From positions 136,106,894 to 136,170,893 of the forward strand of contig CM070876.1 in NCBI GenBank assembly GCA_036365515.1: a DNA stretch of 64,000 bases. The letters are read 5' to 3'. The notes below the pieces were generated by a model, which saw nothing but the letters and a program-made list of their open reading frames with translations, was not told where the DNA came from and did no database searches. The stretch comes from Torymus aiolomorphi. Its lineage: Eukaryota > Arthropoda > Insecta > Hymenoptera > Torymidae. Made by a program: the position numbers and the translations under genes. Of the stretch, positions 33,506-44,562 are shown piece by piece (the first letter of the stretch is position 1; each line of letters opens with the position of its first letter).

Positions 33506-34065
33506 AGTAGTTTTTTGAGGTTGTCTCCGAAATTAGGCGGTCAAATCTCTTTTTCCATAACAAATTCGGATTCAGCAAGCCAAAATACATAAAAAGAAAG
33601 TGTTTTTGATATGATGGAAACAATGTTTTTTTTTTCTCAAGTTTTTCCACAGAAACACGGCTTTTCGACAGTTTTTTGAGGTTATCTCTGAAACTCGGCG
33701 GTCAAACCTCTTTTTCCATAACAAATTTGGATTCAGCAAGCCAAAATACATAAAAATAGAGTGTTTTTGATGTGATGGAAAGAATGTTTTTTTTTTTCTT
33801 CTCAAGTTTTTCCACAGAAACACGGCTTTTCGACAGTTTTTTGAGGTTATCTTCGAAACTCGCCTGTCAAAACTCGTTTTCCATAACAAATTTGGATTCA
33901 GCAAGCCATATACAAAAAAATAAAGTATTTTTGATGTGATGGAAAGAATGTTTTTTTTTTATTCACAAGTTTTTCCACAGAAACACGGCTTTTCAACAGT
34001 TTTTTGAGGTTATGTTCAAAATATGCGGCCAATCCCCTACTTTTAACGCCGGATTCGGATCCAGC
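33506..34065. repeat. ~164-bp tandem repeat, over 3 copies
   Basis: GTTTTTCCACAGAAACACGG recurs at 33641, 33806 and 33969 (periods 165 and 163). Units also share TTTTTTGAGGTTAT, CCATAACAAATT and GATTCAGCAAGCC. Long open frames on - merely track the repeat. Confidence 0.9.
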
Positions 34066-34091
34066 GGGAAAAAATACAAAAGAAAAGTATA

Positions 34092-34727
34092 GTGTCCATC
34101 CCAGAACCGACAGATTTTTTTTTTGTGGGCCTGTGTTATCTAAGTAGATATCAAAGTTGCTATGATTCCACACATTTTGACTATGCGTTAAGAGTATTAA
34201 AATATTTATACAAAACAAGAGATTTAAAGTTAACTTTTACTAATAAAAATATAATTGAAAAACTTGACTGCGTGGTTGATTCAGATTTTGCGGGAGATTA
34301 TGTAGATCGGAAATCCACGACTGGATTTATTATAAGACTATCTGCAAATGTAATTTATTGGGAAACACGAAAACAGAAAATTGTAACAAAAAACTCAATC
34401 TTTGCGTAATATATTGCACTGTCCGACGCGGTAACTGCAATACTGTTTATCAAAGATTTATTGAAAGATGCATTTAATATAAATATATATGAGCGAATTA
34501 AAATATATGAAGACAACTCTGGTGCAGTAGCTACAGGCAAGTTTGGAAACTTCACAAAAAACTCTAAACACATCGAAGTGCAGCACCATTATGTAAATGA
34601 AAACTACGAGAAAGGTGTAATTAATATTATTAAAGTTCAAACTGAGAAAAATGTTGCGGACATACTAACAAAAAGTTTAAGGAAAGAAAAATTTGTTAAA
34701 CTAAGAAAATTGTTCAATGTGAAATAA
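34092..34727 (+). pseudogene. Ty1/copia polyprotein fragment (RNase H end)
   Basis: The end of a copia pol: ALRVLKYLYKTRDL, CVVDSDFAGDYVDRKSTTGF, VIYWETRKQKIV, then TAA at 34407-34409 (inside the usual SSEAEYIALS region), YIALSDAV, IYEDNSGAVA, NSKHIEVQHHYV, and VADILTKSL. The DSD (RNase H), E and D residues are visible. The 5' five-sixths of the element is absent; the left limit abuts the 164-bp array. Confidence 0.9.
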
Positions 34728-34804
34728 AAATGTAAGAGCGATATAAATGTAACGAGGCGTAATGTAAATATACATTTATACCGAGAAGAATAAGCAAATT
34801 AATA

Positions 34805-35119
34805 TGTAAGAAAGTGTAGCGCGTGAGCCCAAACGTTATAGAGAATCTCTGTACAAGCTCGGGCATACGCGACACATGGATAAATACATGTACGCCTCCC
34901 TACCTTTGTTCACATCGCATCATCGGTGTGCGAGCCGGGCACTGCCGACTCACACCTGACTTCTTCTCACGCCGCTGTAAATCCAGCTCGGCTCGCCCAA
35001 GCGCCAAGTGTCGCACGTCGCAAGCATGAGGCTTGCATCACTTACTGTAATATGTTAACTATAATAAAGATACTACTCTTACACTCTCAACCACGTCTAA
35101 GTTTATTTAGTAATTAACA
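34805..35119 (+). repeat. Putative copia 3' LTR
   Basis: Begins TGTAAGAAAG after the polyprotein stop and ends TAATTAACA, with an AATAAAG signal at about 35063. The TG...CA ends fit, but no 5' LTR is present for comparison. Confidence 0.5.
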
Positions 35120-35128
35120 ACAATAACG

Positions 35129-35497
35129 CTTGGAAAAGATAAAAATGAAAAAAATAAAACCGCAAATGTAGTTTATAAAATTAACTGCAAAGACTGCAAG
35201 GCTTCGTATGTTGGACAGACGAGTAGACGTCTAATTATTAGAACAAAAGAACATATCAAAAAATACAATGATAAAGATCAAAATTCGGCATTATATGCTC
35301 ACACTCAAGAAAACAATTATGAAATAGACTTTAAAAATGTAAAAATATTAGACAATGAACCGAATAATGCAAAAAGACTATTTTCTGAAGCGTTATATAT
35401 CCATGCCCAAAAAAAATTTTTAAATAGGCAATATGAAATAACTAGACTACCTAATGAATATAATTCGTTTATAAAAAATTGTGATTTTACTTCCTAA
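35129..35497 (+). pseudogene. GIY-YIG domain of PLE family 2 (copy 1)
   Basis: Uninterrupted frame 2 from 35129 to TAA 35495-35497, without a start codon. It contains VVYKINCKDCKASYVGQT (GIY-YIG core), RTKEHI, SALYAHTQENNYEIDF and LFSEALYIHAQ. Truncated on the 5' side, so it has no RT. Confidence 0.88.
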
Positions 35498-35931
35498 AAG
35501 TAATAACATGTAAATTCATATCGGGCGAAGGTATTTGGGAACGTACGCGCAGGAGTAGGTAGATGGCTACGCTGTACACACGTACCGTACAAAACCAATA
35601 CGCACACCGGTAGCCACACCTCCTCATGTGCGTGCCACCCTAGTACCAAGCTCCACGAACTACAAGCGCCTCCCGCCTACTTCTGACGTCCATTTGTACA
35701 GCTATTAGTGTGTACAATTATTATACACAATAATACCCAAAAACGATATAAAAGGCGAAAATTTGTAACGGATCTGGTAATGACGAGCGGACTGTGCTCC
35801 CGCAATTATCAATCTGACAAACTCTTATGTAAGTTCATTTATTATGTAAATTTATTATGTAAATTTGTTAATGAAAATTTTGTGTGAACATACGTGTAAT
35901 TTATATCTTTTGTTAAAATTTTGGTTATAGT

Positions 35932-35978
35932 TATCCTGAAGAGGGAAATACTGAATAAAATGTCCGAAACGTCGAACT
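35932..35978 (+). ncRNA. Hammerhead ribozyme motif, PLE family 2 (copy 1)
   Basis: CTGAAGA, stem II GGGA...TCC with a long loop, GAAAC, GTC. It is weaker than the family 1 motif, mainly in stem II. Confidence 0.6.
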
Positions 35979-36194
35979 AATACAAAAATTGGTGTTTTTT
36001 ATTGATACAACCCAAAATAAAATACCAATAAATAAGTGGTAGAAAAATTGGCCATTAGTTTCAAACATGGAAAATTTATAAAAAGACTACCAATAGCAGC
36101 TAATACACAAATTACAAATGTCTTAAAAAAACCTCGATTAATGTAGTTTCATTTATTTATTAATTGTTAATGTAAATTTAAGATAAAGTTTTTT

Positions 36195-36968
36195 ATCAAG
36201 TAATGAAACTAAGGATCTTTTTTATTTTTTTCCGTAGAATTGAATGGTTTAATTAGTTTTTAAGATTAATTAAAAATGTCAACAAATTATTAACATTTCG
36301 TAAAAAAAGATTTTGCAAAATTCATTTTTTTATTTTTGCATTTTTTGAGCATATTTTTAAATGGGGACTATATTTTTTTTATTTTACAAGAAAGTATAAC
36401 TCAAAACGAAAAAATTGCGGCCTGAAAGAAGTCTCTACGATAATTTTCTGAAGGACAAATTTCATTTGAAAAATATTTTGTCGGGCCAAAAAACGTGATT
36501 ATCTCGGAAGCCTCTTAATCTTCGTATCTGAATAAATTTGTGTATATTTCAGACACAAAAAGGTATACTTTCACCAAGTTACGTCAAAATAAAATTATTT
36601 TTGTGAAAATGAAAAATAAAAAACGAAAAAAGCGGTTTTTCGCATTTTACTCGGAGATTTTGAGGTTATGTGAAAAAATCATTAATACAAAAGTTGTAGA
36701 TTTTTTTATGATCTACAACTTTTCTATTGCACACTTTTCTCTCTGACGTCAAATTTTACCGGAAATAGCAATAATACAAAATTCACCCCTTTTCATACCC
36801 CCAAATACACCCGGAACCATCCATGCTCACGCATTTATTTTTTTTACGTTTATTATAATAAATTATTATAATAAAGTGGCGTATACGCCACTTTACCATT
36901 TCCAACTCCCCATCCTATTAACAATTTTATTATTTTTTGGTCTCAAAATAACCTAATTCGACTGGACT
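36195..36968 (-). repeat. Right long inverted repeat of 13.5-kb element
   Basis: Reverse complement of 23426-24115; ends CGACTGGACT at 36968, followed by ATACT. Confidence 0.88.
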
Positions 36969-37390
36969 ATACTTGGAAAACACATCAATTATAGTGATCA
37001 ATGATGTAATACCTACACTGAAAAAAATTTGGCACAGGTGCTGCCTTCCTCATAGTACGGGAGCGCTCCCTCTGTTTGGCACGGGAGAGCTCCCAATTTC
37101 TGCATGGCTCATGTGCCGGGTTAACCTAACCTTACCACTGGTGTCGCGCGTACACCGAAGGGGACATGAGCGGTGCGGCGCTGGGATAGGAGAGCTCCGC
37201 TAAGGGGGAAGAGCCATCAAGTCATGAGATCACACAGCTCCGCCTTTTGGCATAGAGGTTATACCCTCAAGGTCAGCTCCTGTGTCAAATTTTTTTCAGT
37301 GTATAACCTTTGTTCTCTCGTTCATAAGGTTGCATTCCAATCAAATCAGCTTGCCAAGTCTCAATTCATGTATAACGTTCACGACTTTCT
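36969..37390 (-). pseudogene. Polinton copy B integrase, N-terminal core part
   Basis: On -, ETWQADLIGMQPYERENKG (37350-37372, then towards 37304; first catalytic Asp in QADL) continues across a MITE (37016-37301) into LITIIDVFSKY, which ends at the 5-bp duplication 36969-36973. The remaining C-terminal part is at 22693-23425. The very N-terminal region is lost; it is fused by deletion to the tail-like gene next to it. Confidence 0.85.
37016..37301. mobile_element. MITE with 23-bp inverted ends and TA duplication
   Basis: Ends CACTGAAAAAAATTTGGCAC and its inverse (one mismatch in about 23), flanked by TA on both sides (37014-37015, 37302-37303). The inner part is GC-richer with no gene. It splits the integrase core. 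Confidence 0.9.
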
Positions 37391-37560
37391 TAACTTCTCC
37401 CTCCACTATACGCTGTAATAATTGCACGTTGACTGCATAATCTAGATCATTGGGTGCTTCTACATTGCATAATCTCTTATTTTCAAGATTGAATTATCCA
37501 GCGGCTGTGATTTTATATCCCACTCCTGGAGGACCTCTAATGCCTTCTCTTTCTTTTAGA
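37373..37560 (-). pseudogene. Conserved Polinton B protein fragment (unknown)
   Basis: On -, GIRGPPGVGYKITAAG, then NKRLCNVEAPND and a coiled segment VEGEVKKVVNVIHEL. I recognise GxGYKLT...YDxxNKRLCNV as a recurrent Polinton-associated segment in insects, often found near the integrase. The role is not known (attachment or tail-like is a guess). Confidence 0.55.
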
Positions 37561-37616
37561 TTTCATCTGAACACGTTGACACTTATCTTGCTACTGAACA
37601 TTGCACCAATTTCACC

Positions 37617-38377
37617 TCAGAATATATAGTCAGCTTCGCGAAGTTCTTCGATGATTGAATGAATTTCATTAGTATGACTCTGATTTGCAGCTGATATCTC
37701 TGAGCTATTAGTAAACGAAGATTATCCATAAGTTCATTTGGATCATTCCAGTACACATAATCTAATGTTGAATTCTTTCTCGCAATTTTATATCTAGGTA
37801 GGACACCAAAACCACTTTTTTTATCGGGGGTCATCTTACGCTTCTTAGATTCATTGAAGAAAAGAGGAATAATAATTTCATCATATTTCTTGATGTTGTG
37901 TTTACGAATAGATTCATCACCTCTGTATCTCTTTTTGTGAGCATTCGTTGTTTCGAGAATACTGCGATAGTTTTCTAAGTCATGTAAACTTACATATTTT
38001 CGCTCAGGATTTTTTGTGATTAATAACTCCAAAAGTCCTCGAGTCTTTGGATACGTCTCATCTTCTACTCTAACGTAATCACTATCAAAGTGTATCGGTT
38101 TATTGCCGATTATCATTTGACCATGTTCTTTGCGTACTCCGTAAATTTTATCAAGATACTTGCTATTTTTGTGACTAAGCATGCGTGCGTATTTACTATC
38201 TAATAAATTACTTTCTTCTTCTTTGAGTTCACTTCCTACGGTTTCAAATGTGCTATCTATTTTGATATTTTCAAGAGTATTATTTTTTAAAGTATCATTG
38301 TCAAATCCATCTGTGTCATCGAGAGCACTATCAGGAATATAGCTAATTTCTAGAGTGTCATTGGTTTTCTGATTCAT
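37617..38377 (-). pseudogene. Conserved Polinton B protein, unknown function
   Basis: On -, ATG 38375-38377 begins an acidic leader, then YGVRKEHGQMIIG, TRGLLELLITKNPERKYVS, TTNAHKKRY and DYVYWNDPNELMDNLRLL. This is a recurrent family in insect Polintons, ending in a conserved EIHSIIEELREA segment that is in another frame here (shift near 37690). About 250 codons. Located between the tail-like gene and the ATPase, all on -. Role unknown. Confidence 0.75.
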
Positions 38378-38618
38378 AACATTTTTTTCTGATTGAATAT
38401 GGTTTTTCGATGTTCAACAAATTTCTGAAGAGGATCAACAATTGGTTTGAAAGTATCTTCCGTTGTTCTCTCAAAAGTATATTTTCCATACTAAAACAAA
38501 TTGTATTTAAGTTTAACTGCATTGCAAGCTTTTACAAGCTCATGAAGTAAATCCTTTCTTTGACTGAATTCTGCTATGTTGACGCTTCAACGATCAGTTG
38601 TAGACTGTGAATGAAAGA
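38378..38618. other. Spacer between Polinton B genes
   Basis: No supported gene. Confidence 0.5.
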
Positions 38619-39205
38619 CTAAGTGCCTCCCATATTTATAGCAAAACAGTCAAAGCCCTTACGATAGTTTCTTCCATTAATTGAACTATTCTTGTCATTC
38701 ATTAGAAATCCATATTTCTCATCTCTCCAACATTTAACACACAAATCATTAAACTGTGTATAAGGCATCAGAATTAACATGATCTTCATACAAGTGTTTT
38801 TAATTAATGTCATCTTGCCGAAAAATTACCAAAAGATTTACATTATCCCTGACGAGATGCTTTGGAATGTGTATATGACTGGCAAAGATAAAAACAGTCT
38901 ACATTTTTATGTCTACCCATGCAGAAAAATGCTTTAACATGGTTCTGTTTTTCACAAGCTATGTCGTCAAATATAATGATTGAGTTCGGAAGAGCATTTT
39001 TAGGAGCTATAACTTCATCATGTTCGCTGCAGGGGAAATACTGAACGCCCTCTAACGGTTCCATAAGTTTCTGAAGAAATTTATACTTCGATTGATTCAA
39101 AGACTTTGAATACGTATAAATATTCTTAAATCTAGCACAATTGGGATGTGTAATGAGTGCAAGCAAACTATTGCTTTTTCCACAATTTGACGTTTCACAA
39201 AATAC
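38619..39205 (-). pseudogene. Polinton copy B packaging ATPase (FtsK/HerA, A32-like)
   Basis: On -, Walker A is recognisable as TSNCGKSNSLLALITHP (near 39150-39200; the Gly usually found at the start of the loop is Glu). It is followed by YTYSKSLNQSKY, Walker B NSIIIFDDIAC, FFCMGRHKNVDCFYLCQSY, a shift near 38855, then LVRDNVNLLVIF and CWRDEKYGFL up to TAG 38619. Lineage differs from the ATPase of copy A (SNCGKSN versus GPIGCGKT). Confidence 0.86.
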
Positions 39206-39296
39206 AGCTCTAATACTGCTTGAAAGTAAATCTCCATGACGCTTCGTATTTTTTTGTTGCTCTACGAAGCAACAACAAAATTTTCTCTATTTTAGC

Positions 39297-39890
39297 ACGA
39301 GGTGACACAACTTATTCTCAGAACCGAGATAACATTGAGGCTAGACACAACGTGGATAGACTTTTAGCAGATAAGGCGCATCAGAGAGTTAAGGCTAAAG
39401 ATTCAAGCATTGGCGAGGAAGTAACTGCTTATACAATTACAAATATTATGAAAGCCAAGTCAAAACTCAGAATAGGTGTAAAGAGAAAGAAATCAACGGA
39501 GTTAAACGAGATAATATAATAAAAGCTGCTTCAAAATCAATGTTTAAAAGTAACTCCGCTCATAAGATGATTCTCTCTGCTTTGAAAGGTGCTCGTTCTG
39601 CTGTCAAGAAAGCAGGTGGAAAACGTAACATTATCATTCCACCCGTTTTACCAGTACCCTCAAAAGTAGGTGGTTTCCTACCGTTTCTAGTACCAATATT
39701 CGCTGGCCTGAGAGCTGTTGATGCTGTGGCTGGTGGTGCTGCTAGCATAGCAAAAACAGTCAACGATGTAAGTACAGTTAAAAAGCAATTAGAAGAGGAT
39801 CAGATACATAACATTAAAATGGAAGAAATAGCTTTGGGAAAGGGTCTCTTTCTGAAACCGTATAAAACAGGTGCAGCTTACACGGAAAAA
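39297..39890 (+). pseudogene. Polinton copy B minor virion-type protein
   Basis: Divergent from the ATPase. ARGDTTYSQNRDN, RHNVDRLLADKAHQRVKAKDSS, then a shift near 39520, followed by AVKKAGGKRNIIIPPVLPVP, GGFLPFLVPIFAGLRA, AGGAASIAKTVNDV, MEEIALGKGLFLKPYK. The Gly/Ala-rich hydrophobic stretch could be a membrane-active segment as in adenovirus pVI-like proteins (inference). TTTCTCTATTTTAG at 39283-39296 could be a splice acceptor. The C-terminus is cut off by the long-TIR element at 39879. Confidence 0.75.
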
Positions 39891-40733
39891 AAAATAAGAC
39901 GCGCCTGGTTACAGAAGGTGCGGAACGGATACAGTGCCGTAAGTCCGTAACTGTATTGATGACAGAATGAAACGGCCGCGGTACGCTATACTTGCGCGCG
40001 GGACAGTCAAAGGCGCGCAACGCCAGCCGTTGAGTGATGAAACGTCGCTCGTTCCAGTGCGCTGGAACGACTGTCGTTTCGCAGCCGAGACGCACGCGGT
40101 TTCGGGCTGAAACGACAGCGCATTGCTAAAGTTGCGTGCGATGGCGTTTCGAGGCCGAACGCGCCCGGTTCGCGCGCTGAACTCGAGTGGTTTCCGCACG
40201 CTGAAACCACTACTGTTAAACAGCCGAGACTCGCGCGGTTTCGGGCCGAAGCGACAGCGCATCGGTAAAGTTGCGTGCGATGGCGTTACGAGGCCGAACG
40301 CACCCGGTTCGCGCGCTGAACTCGGGTAGTTTCGGCTCGCTGAAGCCACTGCCGTTCCACAGCCGAGACGCGCGCGGTTTCCGGCTCAAACGACAGCACA
40401 TTGCTAAAGTTGCGTGCGATGGGGTTTCAGTCCGAAACCGTGCGCTTCTTGGCTGGAAAACTGATTTGAACTATTTTCATGCTAAGACGCGCACGGATTC
40501 CATCATGCAGCACATTATTGCTACTTGCAAAACCACTGGACAATTGATTTATATATGGGAGTCTTTTTCCTTTTTTTTTCACGTCAACGAAAGTACTTTC
40601 ATGAATTTTTCTTTTTAAATTTCGTTCAACTCGACACTTATTGTTTTTCGTCATTTAATAAACAGAGATGCACTTTTGCTCTGTAATCATTAAAGAGATA
40701 ACCAATACATGTATATTCTAATGTTTTATTTGG
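39879..40733 (+). repeat. Left arm of long-TIR element with 139-bp tandem units
   Basis: GTTGCGTGCGATGG recurs at 40131, 40270 and 40409 (period 139). Open frames on both strands here are by-products of high GC and repetition. Confidence 0.85.
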
Positions 40734-40839
40734 AAGATAATCTTATACTCAGTGTACTGGTATGGTATAGCCGAATGCTTGTATGAACCTAAATTCGTTA
40801 TACTAGTAGTATTCCCCGTAGGAAAAAGTTTTGTTCACA

Positions 40840-41020
40840 AATAAAATTTGTGCATAAATTTGTGCATAATTTAAAAATTGTGCATACATTTGTATATAAA
40901 TGCATGCACAAGTGCACACGAAAACCGTGCACGAATTTGTGCATAAACATATGCACAATTATTAAATTATGCACAAATTTATGCACAAATTTTATTTGTG
41001 TACAAAACTTGTGCATACTT
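40840..41020. repeat. Palindromic TGTGCATAAATTT-rich segment
   Basis: Short TGTGCATAA(A/T)TT-like words repeat and the whole segment folds on itself around about 40920. A similar imperfect dyad built from TACAAA/TTTGTA words is at 42380-42575. Confidence 0.7.
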
Positions 41021-42917
41021 TTTTCCTACGGGTCGCTCCTCATGTAGTGAAACAGGGTTTCCAAAAGTAATTTGTAGATCACCCTTGATTCGTTCACAGA
41101 TTCCACTATATACAATCGATTATTATCTGTAAAATTATTAGCCGGTTGCATGGAAACGTAAAAAATAATTTTCAATCAAACTATTTATATTCGTCACATT
41201 AAAAGAATAACCATAAAAATCTTAACATTATATTCGCTTTATAAATAATTACTTCTTTTTTAGAAAATAGTGTAGTTGCACTGCAGGAGTGCCGCTACTT
41301 TTCAAAAAAATTGTCGTTACACTACTTGTGACGCTATACGATTTTTGGACGATAATGGCACTGCTTTCATCAAATAGTGCGACTACACGGCTCTCAAGAC
41401 ATAAATATTTTTGCCGCAAAAATACTGTTTTTATGAGTGTACAAGTCGCAAGTATCACTTACGACTTGCAGATCATCCACTTCTTATCGCTGAGTCTAAT
41501 TTTTTTAATTCGAAAAGACATACCATACAAATTTTAATTTCATTGTTTTTGAAAGTAGTGCAACTACTTTATGCAAATAGTACTATCACCTTTTAAAAAT
41601 CGTATAGCGCTCTACGCAAATATCGATGCCACGAGTAGGGTACAATTTTTTGTAAAGTAGCACTACTACAATAAATTTTATTTGTAGTTGCACTACTTGT
41701 ACCGCCGCTATTCGTGTAGCAAAATATGTTGCCGTAGCGCAAGTTCGGATTTGCCTAACATTGATTTTCGATAAAACTTTACTGATATCAGTATAAAACA
41801 TTTATACACGAATTTTCAAAAGAATGTATAATGCTTTCAATGTATATTCAAGTACTTTTTATATCAAAAATTCAAACGTTCGCGCTTTCGCAATACACCA
41901 TCATCACGTGATCATTTTAATCTACCAATAACAACGATCTGAGTCTTAAAGTATCTTCTTTAGTAAGGAAAAAAATCATATAAGGTAAGTTAATGCAGGT
42001 AAGTTGGTCTAATTTTCAGTTCTATGAAAATTAAATTCGATTCCTTTTTAATCATAACATCGCAGTATCTACTTTTTACGAGTCAATGGACTTGCAAAAC
42101 AAGATATAGTATTTTGTTTACATAAATGGCAAACATTTTTACATAATTTGATTCCCGGAAACTGAATAGATCCACGATCTATATACTGAATTTTTCATAA
42201 ATCTTGGAAAATAACAATGCTTTGTAACCAAAATTTTTAAAGTAAAAGGAAATTCAAACTATCCCGTAAAATAATGCATATTATAACAATTTTAGTAGAC
42301 TACTCATTACTATTGTACGAAAAAATTTTTGACTAATAATAATCATGATTAACTATTAAAAAAAGGCAAAAAATTAATTGAATGTGTAAAATTTATGTAA
42401 AATTCATACAAAATACGTATAAAACTTGTATAAATTGTATACAAAATTTGTATCAAGTGTATCAAATTTTTACAAATATTTTCCGAAAAAATGCATATAA
42501 AGTTTATACAAGTTTTGTACATATTCTTAGACAAATTTCGTATATATTTTGTACAAAATATGTATGTTTTCAGTAGCGATCTGTATTTTACAAAATTCTG
42601 CACAAATATGACCAATATTTAACAATTTCCATTTATTGACTGTCTGAAAGAGTAAATTGGTAACATGTAAACAGTCGAGTGCGTAACGCGTAAGTCGACA
42701 GTAACGCTTGATAGGTACAGAGAAAAATATTTATGTTTAAAAATTCTTAAAAAACTCGCTGAATGTGTCAGAATCCGACTATAAACTGAAGCCACAATCA
42801 GCCTTGCAATGCGAAATTTCTTTGCAATCGAAAAACGGAAGGAATCGTCAATTTTCCAATAATTATAAAAATAATAGCACATCGTGGATCCATTTTAACA
42901 CGATATTTTTTAACAAG

Positions 42918-42960
<43 letters not shown>

Positions 42961-43461
42961 CTATTGACTTGTACAAAAAAAATACCATAATAGTTAGATG
43001 CTACGCTCAAAAACAAATGGTAAACGAATTCAATTTTTATGTAGCTAAAAATTGGACCAACTTACCTTGCAAAACACCCCATCCAATTAAAAATTGTTGC
43101 TTCTGAAGCCGGTATTGCAAATGACTCGTCAGGTCGACAATTTTATAGAAAGTCAAAAAATAAAGGATTTTCAAATGCGTGTCGATGAGAACAACTATTA
43201 ATTTGTAGTGAGAGGTGAAAATTGACGTCCAGTGCGCGCTCAGCAAGGGAAAATAAGAAAAGCCCAAAAATTTATTTTTTGCTCTCAGTATTGCTGAAGG
43301 CAAATATTTTGAAGAAATACGCATTCGGCAATGGAAAAATGTATCGCTGAAAGTATTGATCAATTTTGATAAATATATCTTGTATTCATTAATAAAAACA
43401 GTATTGATTTACGTGATAAATGTTTTATTGTAATAAAAAAAGGTTACGTAGTCAATAATTT

Positions 43462-44341
43462 CAAATAAAACATTGGAATATACAAGTATTGGTCATCTCT
43501 TTAATGATTACAGAGCAAAAGTGCATCTCTGTTTATTAAATGACGAAAAACAATAAGTGTCGAGTTGAACGAAATTTAAAAAGAAAAATTCATGAAAGTA
43601 CTTTCGTTGGCGTGAAAAAAAAGGAAAAAGAGACTCCCACATATAGATCAATTGTCCAGTGGTTTTGCAAGTAGCAATAATGTGCTGCATGATGGAATCC
43701 ATGCGAGTCTCAGCATCAAAACGCCGTTCGTTCCGTCCAAGTGAGCTCAAATCACCGCCGTTTTCCAGCCAAGAAGCGCGCGGTTTCGGACCGAAACCCC
43801 ATCGCACGCAACTTTAGCAATGCGCTGTTGTTTGAGCCCGAAACCGCGCGCGTCTCGGCTGTGGAATGGCAGTGGCTTCAGCGAGCTGAAACCACCCGAG
43901 TTCAGCGCGCGAACCGGGCGCGTTCGGCCTCGTAACGCCATCGCACGCAACTTTACCGATGCGCTGTCGTTTCAGCCCGAAACCGCGCACGTCTCAGCTG
44001 TGGAACGGCAGTCGTTTCAGCGTGCCGAAACCATCCGAGTTCAGCACGCGAACCGGGCGCGTTCGGCCTTGCAACGCTATCGTACATAACGTTACCAATG
44101 CGCTGTCGTTTCAGCCCGAAACCGTGTGCGTCTCGGCTGCAAAACGACAGCCGTTCCAACGCACTGGAACGAACGGCGTTTCATCACTCAACGGCTGGCG
44201 TTGCGCGCCTTTGACTGCCCCGCGCGCAAGTATAGCGTACCGCGACCGTTTCATTCTGTCATCAATACAGTTACGGACTACGGCACTGTATCCGTTCCGC
44301 ACCTTCTGTAACCAGGCGCGTCTTATTTTTTTTTCCGTGTA
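43462..44341 (-). repeat. Right arm of long-TIR element
   Basis: Reverse complement of 39879-40733 along its length with minor changes and the same 139-bp units. Confidence 0.85.
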
Positions 44342-44487
44342 CTCACCTCCGTAGCTTCCTCAAACTTAATTTATTGATTCCTTTAATTAATTTTTAATAA
44401 CATAATTTATAATTTTTGGAAAAATTGATGGCATAATTATAATAATTAAATTTATTTATGAAGATTAAAAAGTATTAATTTTTAAAT

Positions 44488-44562
<75 letters not shown>

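Larger units (their letters stand above)
35129..36070 (+). mobile_element. Penelope-like element, family 2, 3' fragment (copy 1)
   Basis: Begins abruptly after the copia end inside the coding region and runs through GIY-YIG, a 3' UTR and a hammerhead motif to a tail (TTTTTTATTGATACAACCC...) shared with the copy at 60.4-62.65 kb. Confidence 0.8.
23426..36968 (+). mobile_element. 13.5-kb element with ~0.7-kb inverted repeats inside Polinton B integrase
   Basis: Left and right ends are long inverted repeats starting AGTCCAGTC and are bounded by a perfect 5-bp duplication ATACT (23421-23425, 36969-36973). The sequence just outside on both sides is one Polinton integrase gene (...DVFSKY | AW...). 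Inside, the only gene that is not clearly a later insertion is the unclassified frame split between 24783-25295 and 29550-30675. The TTAA transposon, hairpin PLE, tandem array, copia end and PLE fragment are secondary insertions. Without them the element would be roughly 6 kb. The superfamily is not identified. Confidence 0.8.
39879..44341. mobile_element. Non-coding element with ~0.86-kb inverted repeats
   Basis: Left arm 39879-40733, right arm 43462-44341. The termini begin TACACGGAAAAAAAAATAAG. Each arm contains GC-rich 139-bp tandem units. The inner 2.7 kb is AT-rich with no plausible gene. It interrupts the Polinton B minor virion-type gene on the left; on the right it abuts repeat R-type DNA. 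I found no clear target duplication. Superfamily unknown; non-autonomous. Confidence 0.82.

Noticed and set aside
33572..34218. Repeated 106-110-codon frames on -
   Set aside because: They track the 164-bp tandem repeat.
39909..40618. Several long frames on both strands in GC-rich DNA
   Set aside because: They sit in the inverted arm of the long-TIR element, follow its 139-bp units and recur in the other arm (43741-44354).
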